This document shows, piece after piece, positions 1-9,690 of a stretch of 23,749 bases of DNA (its first letter is position 1; each line of letters opens with the position of its first letter). This stretch comes from Circinella minor (Eukaryota; Mucoromycota; Mucoromycetes; Mucorales; Lichtheimiaceae). The stretch spans positions 1-23,749 of the forward strand of contig JAEPRB010000417.1 of assembly GCA_016758965.1 (NCBI GenBank). The letters run 5' to 3'. The notes beneath the pieces were generated by a model, which searched no databases, was not told the DNA's origin, and worked only from the letters and a program-made list of their open reading frames with translations. The position numbers and the translations under genes are program-made.

Positions 1-238
1 GATCTGTCAGTCTGACTTTTCGAAAGGATTAATGACATATTGGTAAGAGGGATTTGGTTATCAAAACTTACTGGTTTCTTTATATCAAAATATATGTTAA
101 TGCTCTCTCTCTCTCTTCTACTTCACTAAAAAAAAAAAGGGAAATAATTTTCGATATATACATATAAAGCTTTAACATAACAACGGTTTATACCTAATTC
201 CAATTAAATATATACATATATATATATTTTTTATATAC

Positions 239-463
239 CTTTTGTGCAATTTCTTCAGACCAAGTATAAGGATTCTGTTGTTGTTCTGTCAAAGCATGAC
301 TATCAGGTAATGAAGCCTTGAGTTGTGCAAGTGAAACACTGTATTGACCTTCCTGGGTTTTTTTAGGTACACGAATTAATTCAAGAAGTTCTGATTCACT
401 ACATGGTGTAAATCGTGAAAGTTGTTTAACTATGGATCGTTTGAATCGTAATGCAGCACTCAT
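239..463 (-). CDS. Probable arginyl-tRNA synthetase, first exon (partial)
   Basis: Arginyl-tRNA synthetase charges tRNA-Arg with arginine. Only the N-terminal 75 residues are present, starting at ATG 463. The stretch with KQL near residue 15, then LIRVPKKTQEGQYSVSL (about 30-45) and a WSEEIAQK segment, resembles the additional N-terminal (Arg_tRNA_synt_N) domain, where a 'VPK...G.+SV' block precedes an alanine-rich helix. The exon ends in phase 0 at a GTATAT donor (AAG|GTATAT at 239/238); beyond it the frame soon stops in A/T-rich intron. The next exon should lie within 1-190 or off the window; possible acceptors exist near 11 and 80 but I could not choose between them. A TATAAAA box lies about 70 bp upstream of the ATG. 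The identification rests on the short N-terminal domain only, with no catalytic HIGH/KMSK motif visible, so another protein is possible. Confidence 0.5.
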
Positions 464-532
464 ATTGATATGTTTATATGTCGGTAAAAAAACAAGCTTG
501 GCTTTTTCACTTCTTAGTGCGGAGCACTATGT

Positions 533-539
533 TTTTATA
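533..539 (-). promoter_or_regulatory. TATA box of the minus-strand gene at 463
   Basis: TATAAAA on the minus strand, about 70 bp upstream of ATG 463, in a short A/T-rich stretch. The position is suitable for a core promoter; no transcription data are available. Confidence 0.4.
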
Positions 540-876
540 TTTATTTATTTTTTGCTTAGAAAAACTTTGTGTTACACCACGGTGGAACCTTGACAGCAGG
601 ATGTAAATCTTTCTAATCTCTGCTAAAAACCTTATAAATGGTTATTCTAGGAAAAAAAAAAGAGTTTTCAATTTTTTTTTTTTTTTGCTTGTTACAGCTG
701 AAAAAGAGTATAGCAATTATTACTAGTTTTGAAAAGCTAAAGCACAAAAGTATATATATATGCGATACTACTAATCACAATTGAATCACAGCTAAAATAC
801 CTCAGTAGTAAATACTTATATTGATTTATTTCCATACGAAAAGTATGAGGTAACATTTATTATGTAAGTGGAATAT
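540..876. other. A/T-rich intergenic stretch
   Basis: Low-complexity A/T-rich DNA with an A10 run near 652 and a T14 run near 673. I see no coding signal on either strand. Confidence 0.6.
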
Positions 877-1310
877 TTAGTTTAATAAGCAGAATTGAAA
901 TCGATAAACATATAATAAAAAAGACGATTCATGATTTTTATCCAGTATAGTATCATTAGGCGAGATTTTCGATGCTGATGGTTCGTAAACTTCAAGTGGG
1001 GGGTGAGGACACATGAGTCATCATCCTGTCTTAATGCTTAAACAAATCCTCTTTCGGTCGAGTTGTCCTGGGTCGTGAAATTGGATTTTGGGAGCAGTAG
1101 CCTCCAAAGTGAACTTTTTTTTAGATCCTTATTTTGTTTGCTCTGAAAGTGGAAAATGATGAGGTGACAATGTTTTTCTTTTATAAGGTTCCTGACATTT
1201 GAATCTTGGCTTTACTAGCGTTGTTTTTTTGTGGACAAGAAAGTCGAATTTGACGCAGTTATTTCCCATTCAACTTGGAATTTGCCAGTGGTCGATAAAA
1301 GAACAAACGT
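877..1310 (-). pseudogene. Decayed coding sequence, family unknown
   Basis: This island is visibly less A/T-rich than its surroundings. On the minus strand it reads as protein-like sequence interrupted by an in-frame TAA (1129-1131), a tandem TGA TGA (1018-1023) and one frameshift near 1220. Readable pieces include STTGKFQVEWEITAS, KPRFKCQEPYKRKT, KIQFHDPGQLDRKRIC and PPLEVYEPSASKISPND. The TAA and TGA interruptions fall in one frame on either side of otherwise open sequence, which fits point-mutation decay (for example CAA or CGA becoming stops) better than introns, since no usable GT...AG pair surrounds them. I do not recognise the protein. A short real gene with unannotated introns is the alternative. 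Confidence 0.4.
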
Positions 1311-1427
1311 ATAGTATATTTTTTTTCAAAAAAAAAGGGAATGTAAGCTAGCGTTAATTTATGCCAGTACACTGGTTCAATTAAGCGTTACTTTCAAAAC
1401 GATAACCTCCAAGAAGAGGGAAACACG

Positions 1428-2194
1428 AAAAAAGGTGTACAATCAAAAAGGCGTACTTTTTTAAATCCCGCAATGTCATTCATGGAAAAAGGTGTACAAT
1501 TGGGTTTGAGAGCTTGATAGTATACTAGATGCACTTTTCTACACAATATGTCAAAGCAAATCATAATATTTATTGTGGTCAACTAAAATAATTTCATAAT
1601 AGTTAATACTAAAAAAATATTATTAATTATTAATATACTGAAAAGTAATACTATCTGCTTTACTAGTAATATAAAAAAAAAAGAAAACAAATAAAACTAT
1701 GCCAAAAACATACTGGTCATTTTTATATGATAGCAAACATAGAATCACACATTATATTTATATTTTATTTAATGAACTACTATGCTTAAAATATTGCCAA
1801 TTTTATTGAGATATTGTCTTTATTATGTATAAATATATTGATTATTACAAGAAGAGTCCCAGGCGTTATTGTTTTTGATTCTCTTTCACAATTTTGAAAT
1901 ATAAGTCATTCATTTAATATCCCTTTATTTTTAAACATTTTATGCTATTTATTCTATTATATTTATATCTATCTTGTATTTTATAAATTCTCAAATGACG
2001 CTTATACGTACCAATTGCCTCATAAGGCTCCGTTTCAAACTTTTTTTGGAAAAAAGTAATGTATTTTGACATTATTGTTATTGTATAGTGATAGTATTAA
2101 GATTCGAGTATTTCTTGTACTTTTTTCCTGCCATGGCTCTGTTTCTCATGCCGCTCTTTCAAAAAGTACACCTTTTTGATTGTACACCTTTTTT
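1428..2194. mobile_element. Non-autonomous A/T-rich element with 34-bp terminal inverted repeats
   Basis: The sequence at 1428-1462 and the reverse complement of 2161-2194 match over 34 bases with one C/T difference. Each end contains two direct copies of AAAAAGGTGTAC (one left copy reads GGCGTAC) separated by AATC, and a further half-site AAAAAGGTGTACAAT lies at 1486-1500. The interior is extremely A/T-rich with no coding potential. I see no target-site duplication immediately outside the ends. CCTCCAAGAA occurs on both sides (near 1406 and 2205) but is set back from the ends and may be chance. This is best read as a MITE-like or decayed DNA transposon whose doubled subterminal sites would bind a transposase; the superfamily is unknown. 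Confidence 0.6.
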
Positions 2195-3539
2195 AGTGAC
2201 ACCCCCTCCAAGAACGTTCTGACCCAAAGAAGATTTACCAAATCTGGATTTTTCTGTATTACTTTACGTATCAGCATAAGCAGTACATTAATAACACTTA
2301 TATTAACTAACTCTCCCTCTCTCTCTTCTACTGTAATTGCAGTGATTTGTGCAATCGTTGTTGTTTTTGGTGCTTATGATTTTCTCTTAAATAAATTGTT
2401 TCAATAATAATAGCATTATCACTGAGTGTTAATAACGTAATTCTCTTAACAGGCTTATTTACTAAATTGGAAATGTTGCTTATTACGTATTTTTCAAACT
2501 ATGCTCTTATCAGCTTTTGACTGCCTTACACAGTGAGTAATCATCTATTAACTCCCGGAGAAGTTTTTTTTTTTTTTTTTTTACTCTTAACCGTTCATTA
2601 TAATCTACGTCTTACGTAGTTATTAAAATCTTGAGCTATTATTGGCTATTTATTTAAATAGCCAGATCTGATTTCATTTTCTCATTTTATTTTTTTCAAG
2701 TACTGTATGTACGTACGTACAACAATAAAAGTGAACGACTAAATGAATATATTGGATCCATTAAATAGTGCTATTTTATTTTACTACTCGCGTTGAAATA
2801 TTACGTTATAAATGTTCTTGATCAAAAAAAAAAAAAAAAAAAAAGTAACAAGTACTACTGTATTCCTAACCATTGTAATCGCTGTTGCAATACAATACTT
2901 TATTAATGTGGTTCAAACTAAATTAATATTTAACTCATAAAAAGAAAGAAAAAAAATATAAGTTATTTGAGAAAAATGGTAAGTATAATATCAAATAAAT
3001 GAGTTTCTTTCCTTTCTAGTCTCTTACATTCTATCATCTATGAACAGCTTAACAGAACAAAAAATAATACATAGTAACATAGGATAACTTTGATTATTAA
3101 ACCTATTGTCGATACATTACTCTCAGTTTTCTCTATATTGTCTAATAATCAATATTATATTTTTGTTTGCTTTCCTGTAGTATTTGTTCTCTTCTTTTTC
3201 TATTTGGGATTTATATATTTAGTTAAAGAAAAAAGCAAGCAATATTCTACATTTTTTAATGGGGGGGTTCGATTTAATGATTTTATGGCTTTTGTTGTCA
3301 ACACCATAAGTCTAAGCATATCACATTACACATACGTAAATGTTATTAAAAAAGAGCAGAAGTTCTTTAACGTATTAGCTACGAAAAGTAACGCGAGAAA
3401 TTAGAAAATGCTAAATGTCTCAAAATATATAATAACGATGATTAACATATAATGCTATTATCATGAATAATTAAATAATATAATAAATTATATTGGATGG
3501 GATAAAAACTATCTCAATTTCGTAAGGATAAGAGAAAAA
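2195..3539. other. A/T-rich region without a supported gene
   Basis: Contains T/A homopolymers (T20 near 2563; A20 near 2825) and many TACGTA hexamers (2005-3338, including the overlapping GTACGTACGTAC at 2709). Two open frames encode hydrophobic peptides (plus 2200-2407 and 3090-3404), but they use no convincing ATG, show no domain and follow the base composition; I do not call them genes. A sequence similar to the Tc1/mariner-like end at 21090 (CAGTGAGTA) lies near 2530 but diverges quickly. Confidence 0.5.
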
Positions 3540-3974
3540 GATCAATGTGATATATGTCCGAGTATGTTACGTACTTCAACTGACCCCAAATCCAACAAGG
3601 AGAATAGTACAAAAAGACACAGCTTTTCATTATGAGGAGCCTAATTAGAAATGAACATTCAATTTGTTGTCATGGTAACATTTTTTGTTTTGTTTACTGG
3701 GAGACTAATTATTTGACCTGGGTCTATAGGCATGTGATAGCTTTCTTGAGGTACATTGGGTGTTGAGAAAAGTATAAGTACAAAAAGGAAGAAGAGTGGA
3801 TGTATTAACTACGTAAAGAAAAAAAATCCCCGTTATGTAGGAGAAAGTCATGATAACCATAAATCGTCGAATCTAGTAGTTCTGTTTTACTTTTTAAGAC
3901 TTAAATACAGCCTTTTTTTTAAAAAAAATTATTCGAATTTATTTGAGTTCTTGAACAAGAATCAAATACTGTAA
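3540..3974 (+). pseudogene. Decayed Cys-containing coding relic
   Basis: The plus strand reads as protein-like sequence in consecutive frames. A CxxC-containing segment (DQCDICPSMLRTSTDPKSNK) is followed by a stop at 3633-3635. Next come SICCHGNIFCFVYWETNYL and VYRHVIAFLRYIG in another frame, and after a TGA near 3765 a basic stretch including KKKNPRYVGESHDNHKSSN. The pieces join by single-base shifts and stops, so this looks like one inactivated protein of about 140 residues. The CDIC and ICC residues suggest a metal-binding N-terminus. I do not recognise the family; a multi-copy gene or transposon protein is likely by analogy with other relics here. Confidence 0.4.
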
Positions 3975-4511
3975 CAGTTTTTATAATCTTTACCTTCAAC
4001 CTGTAATAATAATAGTTGATATGTTTTATAAGATTTTTTTCGGATTGTTCCGCTTTAGAACGACGATGATGTAATCAAAAAATTGCTACCCACATAATCC
4101 CAAGTGTAGCACAATGTGCTCTTAGTCGATCAAAATTTTGATGATGAAAAAAAGAAATATGCAGATTATAGTGCAGCACTTTTTCTTTTAAAAAAAAACC
4201 TTACTTAATAAAAACAATTTCTTGTTCTCACAAAACTATTTTTTACTTTTGTTAAAGAAATATATATATACTTCTTTTAAAAAATTCATTCATAAAAAAT
4301 GATAAATGAAACTGAGACAAAAAAAAAAAAATATTTTTTTTTTTTTGAATTATGCACCAAAATAAAAAAAAACTGGGGGAGACAGTCACATGCCCTCAAT
4401 TTTTCAAGTAAAATGATAGACTATATAGTACTCTTTTTTGTGTGTAGCAAAGAAAAGTCGCATATCTTTTTTTTCCTCTCTCTTTTCCAACTTTTTTTTT
4501 TTTTTTTTTTT
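3975..4511. other. Homopolymer-rich region upstream of the sirtuin
   Basis: A/T-rich DNA dominated by A and T runs (long T tracts at about 4491-4513, 4567-4582 and 4630-4645). Open frames here encode only Phe/Lys runs from these tracts and are not genes. Long T tracts upstream of the ATG may be nucleosome-excluding promoter DNA. Confidence 0.5.
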
Positions 4512-4527
4512 TTCGCCTGGCGCGTTT
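4512..4527. promoter_or_regulatory. Possible MBF/E2F-type G1/S promoter element
   Basis: TTTCGCCTGGCGCGTT, about 130 bp upstream of the sirtuin ATG, is a G/C-rich island in otherwise A/T-only promoter DNA. One strand contains TTTCGCC and the other AACGCGCC, both resembling E2F/MBF (ACGCG) sites used at G1/S in fungi. Its function is inferred from motif and position. Confidence 0.35.
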
Positions 4528-4650
4528 TTATATTCTTCTGTTCACACAATACGAACCCTCCTCCTTTTTTTTTTTTTTTTTTATCTTTAAAAAAAACTGA
4601 ACTTTTCTTGTTCTGCGATTTATTGTAATCTTTTTTTTTTTTTTTCTCGT

Positions 4651-5979
4651 ATGGTGGTAAAAATCGCAATTTCCGATCCGGCAGAAATTATTGACCAACG
4701 CATTGTAGAAGTCGCCGCTTATGTGAATAAGAGTCGTCGTGCTCTTGTAGTCACTGGTGCTGGCATCTCTTGCAGTGGTGGTATACCTGTAAGTAATTCT
4801 CAATCTTTAAAAGGATATATAGACAGACTCACCATCATTCCAAAAATCAAATGAAGAGACCCACCCACCCCCCAAAAAAAAAACATTTAATTAATATAAA
4901 ATTACAAATTTTAGGATTTTCGTTCATCTGATGGACTTTATAATTTGGTGAAAGCAAGACATCCTGGAACAGTACTTAAAGGGGCGGAACTTTTTGACGC
5001 GACACTTTTCAAGGACGTTAATCGAACCAAATGCTTTTATACTTTTATGGCCGAATTAAAAACACTTGTTAGTACAGCCAAACCTACAGCAACACATAGA
5101 TTTTTGCGAGATTTACAAGAAAGTGGACGATTATTACGACTTTATACACAAAATATTGATGATTTAGAAGCAGAATTGGATCTTCCTGTTGTACAACTTC
5201 ATGGTACGATGGCTACTGTGAAATGTACTTTATGTCCTTCATCTTATCCATTCACCAGTGAATACGTTGACGCGTTTAGACAAGGTGATCCACCCATTTG
5301 TCCAAAATGTGAAGCTATTGGAGAAGAACGCTCCTTATTAGGTAAACGACAATTAGCCGTCGGAACATTGCGTCCTGATATTGTCCTTTACAATGAAGAC
5401 CATCCCAATGGTGATAAGATTGGTTTACAACAATGTAGTGATATTAAACGACGCCCTGATCTTTTAATTGTTCTTGGTACATCATTAAAAATTCCTGCTT
5501 TAAAAAAATTTGTTAAATTAGCGGCTCGAACAGTACATGAAAATAAGAATGGTATTGCCATCCTTGTAAACAAAACAGCACCCACTAAAGAATGGGAAAA
5601 TGTATTTGATTATCAAATAATGGGTGATACAGATGAATGGGTACATATGACAGAATCTAAATTGGCAGATAAACCTTTGTTAACAGCAGAATGGACACGT
5701 ATGCTTCGAAGGAAAGCAGAATTTCAACGACAACAACAAAAATCAACAGAAGAAGATGATGACGAAAAGGAAAATCAAACAACTGTACGATTAAAAAAAG
5801 CTAAAACTAGTTCTTCAACAACAACAAGTACAACAAAAAGAAAAGCAGCAAGTGGTCAAACTACATTAGATGGTTACAAGGTTACCAAACTTAAAAGAGC
5901 ACTTTCTACTAGCAAGGGATCATCATCATCACCATCATCACCATCGTTGTCATCAACAACAAAGAAAGTAGTAAAATGA
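4651..5979 (+). CDS. HST4: NAD-dependent histone deacetylase (sirtuin), Hst3/Hst4 type
   Basis: Two exons (4651-4788 and 4915-5979; 126-bp intron with a GTAAGT donor and TTTTAG acceptor, phase 0) encode 400 residues. The sirtuin core is complete: GAGISCSGGIP (36-46) continuing across the intron into DFRSSDGLY (47-55), TQNID (124-128), catalytic His142 in LHGT, a zinc site CxxC-x21-CxxC (Cys150, 153, 175, 178), GTS (234-236) and VNK (264-266). The LRPDIVLYNEDHP block is typical of the Hst3/Hst4 branch, which deacetylates histone H3 Lys56 after replication in yeasts; that role is inferred from the family. The last 85 residues are a disordered acidic, then Lys/Ser-rich tail with a KEN motif (331-333), a basic KRK (354-356) and a PIP-box-like QTTLDGY (361-367), suggesting nuclear localisation and cell-cycle control. 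The start is the first ATG after the T tract; no in-frame ATG lies upstream. Confidence 0.93.
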
Positions 5980-6570
5980 ATTTTTTTATATACATATCCT
6001 ATTTTTTTTCTTTGTATCTTTTTTCTTCTTTGTATATTTGCTTTTATTATATATCTTTTGAAAAACATACAAACATAAAAAAAAAAAAAATTGTTCATTT
6101 CCCCCCCCCTTCCCTCCCTTCTTTTCCACACTTCATGGATACACACGCACATAGCAACAACCATTTCTTTTTTCTTTTTCTTCTTTTTTTTTATATATAT
6201 ATATAATTATTACTTTATATTCTTCTATACGTATATATAACATTTTTATTGCTTTCATTGGGTTCAATAGCTTTTTTTTTTTAATTATTTATAATTTTGT
6301 GTAGTATATAAGAAAAATGTAATACCATATATTATATCTATTTACTTGAATAGAAGAATGGATCAAATGATGACGACTACTTCATAAGTAAATAAGAATG
6401 ATAATAATTTTTATAATAATATATTCTTAATTCAAAATAAACTTTCTATATATTTTATTCAATGGTTTTATTACTGATAATAATTGGTTGCTATATTTTT
6501 TGACATATATATATATTCCTGGCAAAAAAAAAAGCCAATCGGAGCTCACGAATCTTTGCTGACAAAAAAT
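5980..6570. other. Intergenic region between sirtuin and thioredoxin reductase genes
   Basis: 3' flank of the sirtuin gene and distal promoter of the next gene. Pyrimidine-rich on the plus strand around 6100-6200, then A/T-rich. No coding signal. Confidence 0.6.
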
Positions 6571-6632
6571 TAAAAAGAGTATAAAAAGAGTGAAGGTGTG
6601 AGAGTTCTTTTTTCAAAGTATATAAAAAGAGT
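6571..6632 (+). promoter_or_regulatory. Duplicated TATA boxes of the thioredoxin reductase gene
   Basis: TATAAAAAGAGT occurs at 6580-6591 and again at 6621-6632, 41 bp apart, and a partial copy TAAAAAGAGT precedes the first at 6571-6580. The distal box is 70 bp and the proximal box 29 bp upstream of the first ATG (6650). If transcription starts about 30 bp downstream of a TATA box, only the distal box would give mRNA that includes the first ATG with a leader. Confidence 0.55.
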
Positions 6633-6649
6633 TGTGTAATAAATTCATC

Positions 6650-6805
6650 ATGCTATTCTTGGCTCGTGCTGTACGCTCCACAAAATTATTCCAACCTTTT
6701 TCATACCCAAGTGCTCGTTCAGCATTTAGTACAAGTAGTTTTATTATGGCTCCTAAACATCATAAAGTTGTAGTCATTGGATCCGGTCCAGCAGGTATAT
6801 ACTTT

Positions 6806-6842
<37 letters not shown>

Positions 6843-7965
6843 AAGTTTGACATTTTTAAAATAGCATGTATTAACATATAAGTTTAATAATTCCAAATGT
6901 CACATATATAGGTCATACTGCTGCTGTTTATCTTGCTCGTGCTCAATTAAAACCCATCATGTTTGAAGGTATGATGGCTAATGGTTTTGCACCTGGTGGT
7001 CAACTTACTACTACAACCGATGTTGAAAATTACCCCGGTTTTCCCAATGGTATTATGGGAGGTGAACTTATGGATAAAATGCGAGCACAGTCTGAAAATT
7101 GTGGTACTGTGATTGAAACAGAAACTATTACTAAACTTGATCTTCAACAACGTCCTTTCAAGTTATGGAGAGAAGGTTCGGAAGACGCTTCTGAACCAAC
7201 AGATACAGGTGATGCTGTCATTATGGCTACAGGAGCTTCGGCCAAACGTATGGATTTACCTGGTGAATCTAAATATTGGCAAAATGGTATTTCAGCATGT
7301 GCAGTATGTGATGGTGCTGTCCCTATTTTCCGTAATAAACCATTGGTGGTTGTAGGTGGTGGTGACTCTGCTGCTGAAGAATCCATATATTTAACAAAAT
7401 GTAAGTGAAAGGAAAAGGAGGATAAAAACTTTTAAAGAACATGGTAAATGATAAGATTATTAATGTATGTATATAATATTTTATTATATAAGATGGATCA
7501 CACGTTCATGTATTGGTTCGTCGTGATCGTTTACGTGCTTCAAAGGTCATGGCACAACGACTTTTAAAACATCCCAAGGTGACAGTCCATTTCAATACTT
7601 CTCCTACAGAAGCACTTGGTGATGGAAATCTCTTGACGGGTGTTGCTACACGTGATACTGTTACAGGGGAAACAGGAAAAATCGAAGCTAATGGACTCTT
7701 TTATGCTATTGGTCATGAGCCTGCTACACAACTCGTAAAAGGTCAAGTGGATCTTGATGAAAGTGGATATATAAAGACAATTCCTGGTTCAGCAGAAACA
7801 AATGTACCAGGTTTATTTGCAGCCGGTGATGTTCAAGATAAACGTTATCGTCAAGCAATTACCAGTGCTGGATCTGGTTGTATGGCAGCATTGGATGCTG
7901 AACGATATATTAGTGAATTAGAAGCTGATGCTGAAGAAGTTTCTTTACCAAAAGCAAAAATGTAA
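6650..7965 (+). CDS. TRR1: Thioredoxin reductase (NADPH), with mitochondrial presequence
   Basis: Three exons (6650-6794, 6912-7400, 7493-7965; introns 117 and 92 bp) encode 368 residues. The low-molecular-weight flavoenzyme transfers electrons from NADPH via FAD and a redox disulfide to thioredoxin. Visible motifs are FAD-binding GSGPAG (44-49, with intron 1 in the last Gly codon), ENYPGFP, the redox CAVC (178-181), NADPH-binding GGGDSAAEE (197-205), VRRDRLRAS with its phosphate-binding arginines, and FAD-binding FAAGD near 323 followed by [10 protein letters not shown]. The core from Met33 matches the usual length of about 320-335 residues. Residues 1-32 are rich in Arg, Ser and aromatic residues with no acids, like a mitochondrial presequence. 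Met33 (ATG at 6746, A at -3 and G at +4) is the expected cytosolic start, so dual localisation from one gene is plausible. A run of about 29 T lies in intron 1. Confidence 0.96.
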
Positions 7966-8439
7966 AAAAAAAAAAAAAAAAAAGAGAATAGATTTACCCT
8001 TCACCTCACCAGATCCAATCACAATTGCATCATCCTTTATATGTTATAATTATTATTTTTGTTAGTATTATTATTATTATTTATACACGTTAGATTACGT
8101 GTGTGTCAAAATTTTATTTCAACTATTTCCTGTATCCTCCTTTAAACACATTTATTTTACTGTATAAACAAAGAAAAAAAAACCCTACACTTTTACAGTT
8201 ATATCATTCTCTTTGAAGCTTTTCTTTTTAAAAGCAAAAATAAGTATTACTTTTAGAATTAGAAAAATAATGGTATAACAACGTCAAAAAATGGGTACAT
8301 GATTTGGATATTGTTGTAATTATACGTAATATAAAAGTAATAATATATTATTATCATTCAGCTAGTTTTTTTTTTTATTACAGTTTCTCTTGTATTCGAC
8401 ACGTTTTTGGCTTGAATGCTTTTAAATATATACGTAAAA
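7966..8439. other. Intergenic region after thioredoxin reductase
   Basis: Begins with an A-run directly after the stop codon, then A/T-rich 3' flank. Nothing else supported. Confidence 0.55.
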
Positions 8440-9690
8440 GAAAACTGGATGAAAATAAAATATATGTAATGACGTTGTAAGATATATCACGGGCACTGAG
8501 CCGTCGATCACCATCTGTATTTTTTTTTTCTCAGCCATATAATAAACAAAAATAATTCTCGACTCTTTTCCAATTTCTTGTCATAGAATATAAACATATA
8601 GTAAGAAATACAGTAATTTTTATTTTGGCCCTTACTTTTTATAATAGTAAACCGTCAAAATATGAGGTGAAATAAGAATTAACAAAAAATTGTCAGAAAT
8701 GAAGCTATAAACTTTTTGAGTCGTAATATATGTTTATTGAAATATTCTGAAGAGATGTTACGGAACAGCTTTTAGAAAAAAAAACATTTTCCATTGAGAT
8801 TTGTTACTTTAAAGTTTTGTCAAAATATGTTATTTTATTAAGTAAACCTAATATTTCAACAAAGGGATAAGCAATGTGTAACCTATAAAAGTGGACGGAT
8901 TATGGTTATACAAGGTCGCTACTTGTTGATTATAGCTCCTGATTTTTACCATTCCATTTTCTTAACTATGGGAGGAAGTCTCAAAAAAAGACAAAATAGA
9001 TACGTATAAGAAACAAAAATAAAACTCGAAAAATAATTGTTTTTAAATATTACTTGCATGAAGATACTATTATACGTATATACCGAAAAAAATTCAAATG
9101 ATTTCCAGGCTGTTGCTGAATAGCAACCAAATAAAAATATAACTTAACAACAGTATCCACCATTTTATTAAATAAACAAATAGAATCAGCTCTCACAGAA
9201 AATACTGGGGAAATAGCAGAAATATCAAATGGTCCTATAAAAACTAAGCAACAAAGAAAAAATAAAATAGTAGGATACTTTTTAATACTACACACACATA
9301 TACTATCATCTCTTTTCATATTATAAAATATATAATATACTTCTATGACTAGTAGAATTTTGGCACCCTCATTGGTGGCAATAATATTAACCGGCGGTAT
9401 CTGAAAATATCTCAATTTTGGACAAATGACGGTTTAAGTCAGGATGCACCTTACAAGACACCAACAAGTAGTATAAAAAATAGGATGAATCATGATGATG
9501 AAGCAATCGCTTTTTTTTTAAAATAAATAAATAAATAAAATAAAAATTTTATTATTTATATATTAATACTTATTTTGATTTACTAGTTATAATGCTTACA
9601 TATATAAATCTGTACACGTTGAGTATGATCCCATTTATAACATACTAACTGACCTTTTTCTTTATGGATCATGATAGTATGAACACATAA
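8440..9690 (-). pseudogene. Copy A of an unrecognised gene family, probably decayed
   Basis: The minus strand is homologous over about 1.2 kb to the plus strand at 19680-20850 (copy B), with many indels. The longest open piece is 9050-9415 (121 codons), including ATNEGAKILLVI and FDISAISPVFSVRAD. Further pieces downstream on the minus strand are AYPFVEILGLLNKITY (near 8809-8897), HILRLKKFIA (near 8690) and RRLSARDISYNVITYILFSS (near 8480), in shifting frames. Amino-acid-level similarity to copy B within these pieces (FDIS, AY.FV.IL.LL.KI, HILRLK.FIA) shows that the common ancestor was protein-coding. The FFLCCLVFIG segment is hydrophobic, so a membrane protein is possible. Stops and frameshifts make this a likely pseudogene, although unrecognised introns could explain some breaks. 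Function unknown. Confidence 0.45.

Noticed and set aside
1406..2214. CCTCCAAGAA on both sides of the 767-bp element as a target duplication
   Set aside because: The copies lie 12 and 8 bp away from the element ends with unrelated bases between, so they are not a direct target duplication.
2180..2407. Plus-strand 75-codon hydrophobic frame
   Set aside because: Its ATG lies within the inverted repeat of the element; the composition follows A/T-rich DNA and no homologous block was found.
3090..3404. Plus-strand 104-codon hydrophobic frame
   Set aside because: It has no ATG start (TTG), no motif and extreme A/T content; a chance open frame is more likely.
4299..4803. Open frames rich in Phe or Lys upstream of the sirtuin
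   Set aside because: They come from T/A homopolymers, have no domain and conflict with the sirtuin promoter and exon 1.
9050..9415. 121-codon minus-strand frame as an intact gene
   Set aside because: It covers only part of the homology with copy B; conserved blocks continue in other frames, so it was annotated as part of a decayed copy.
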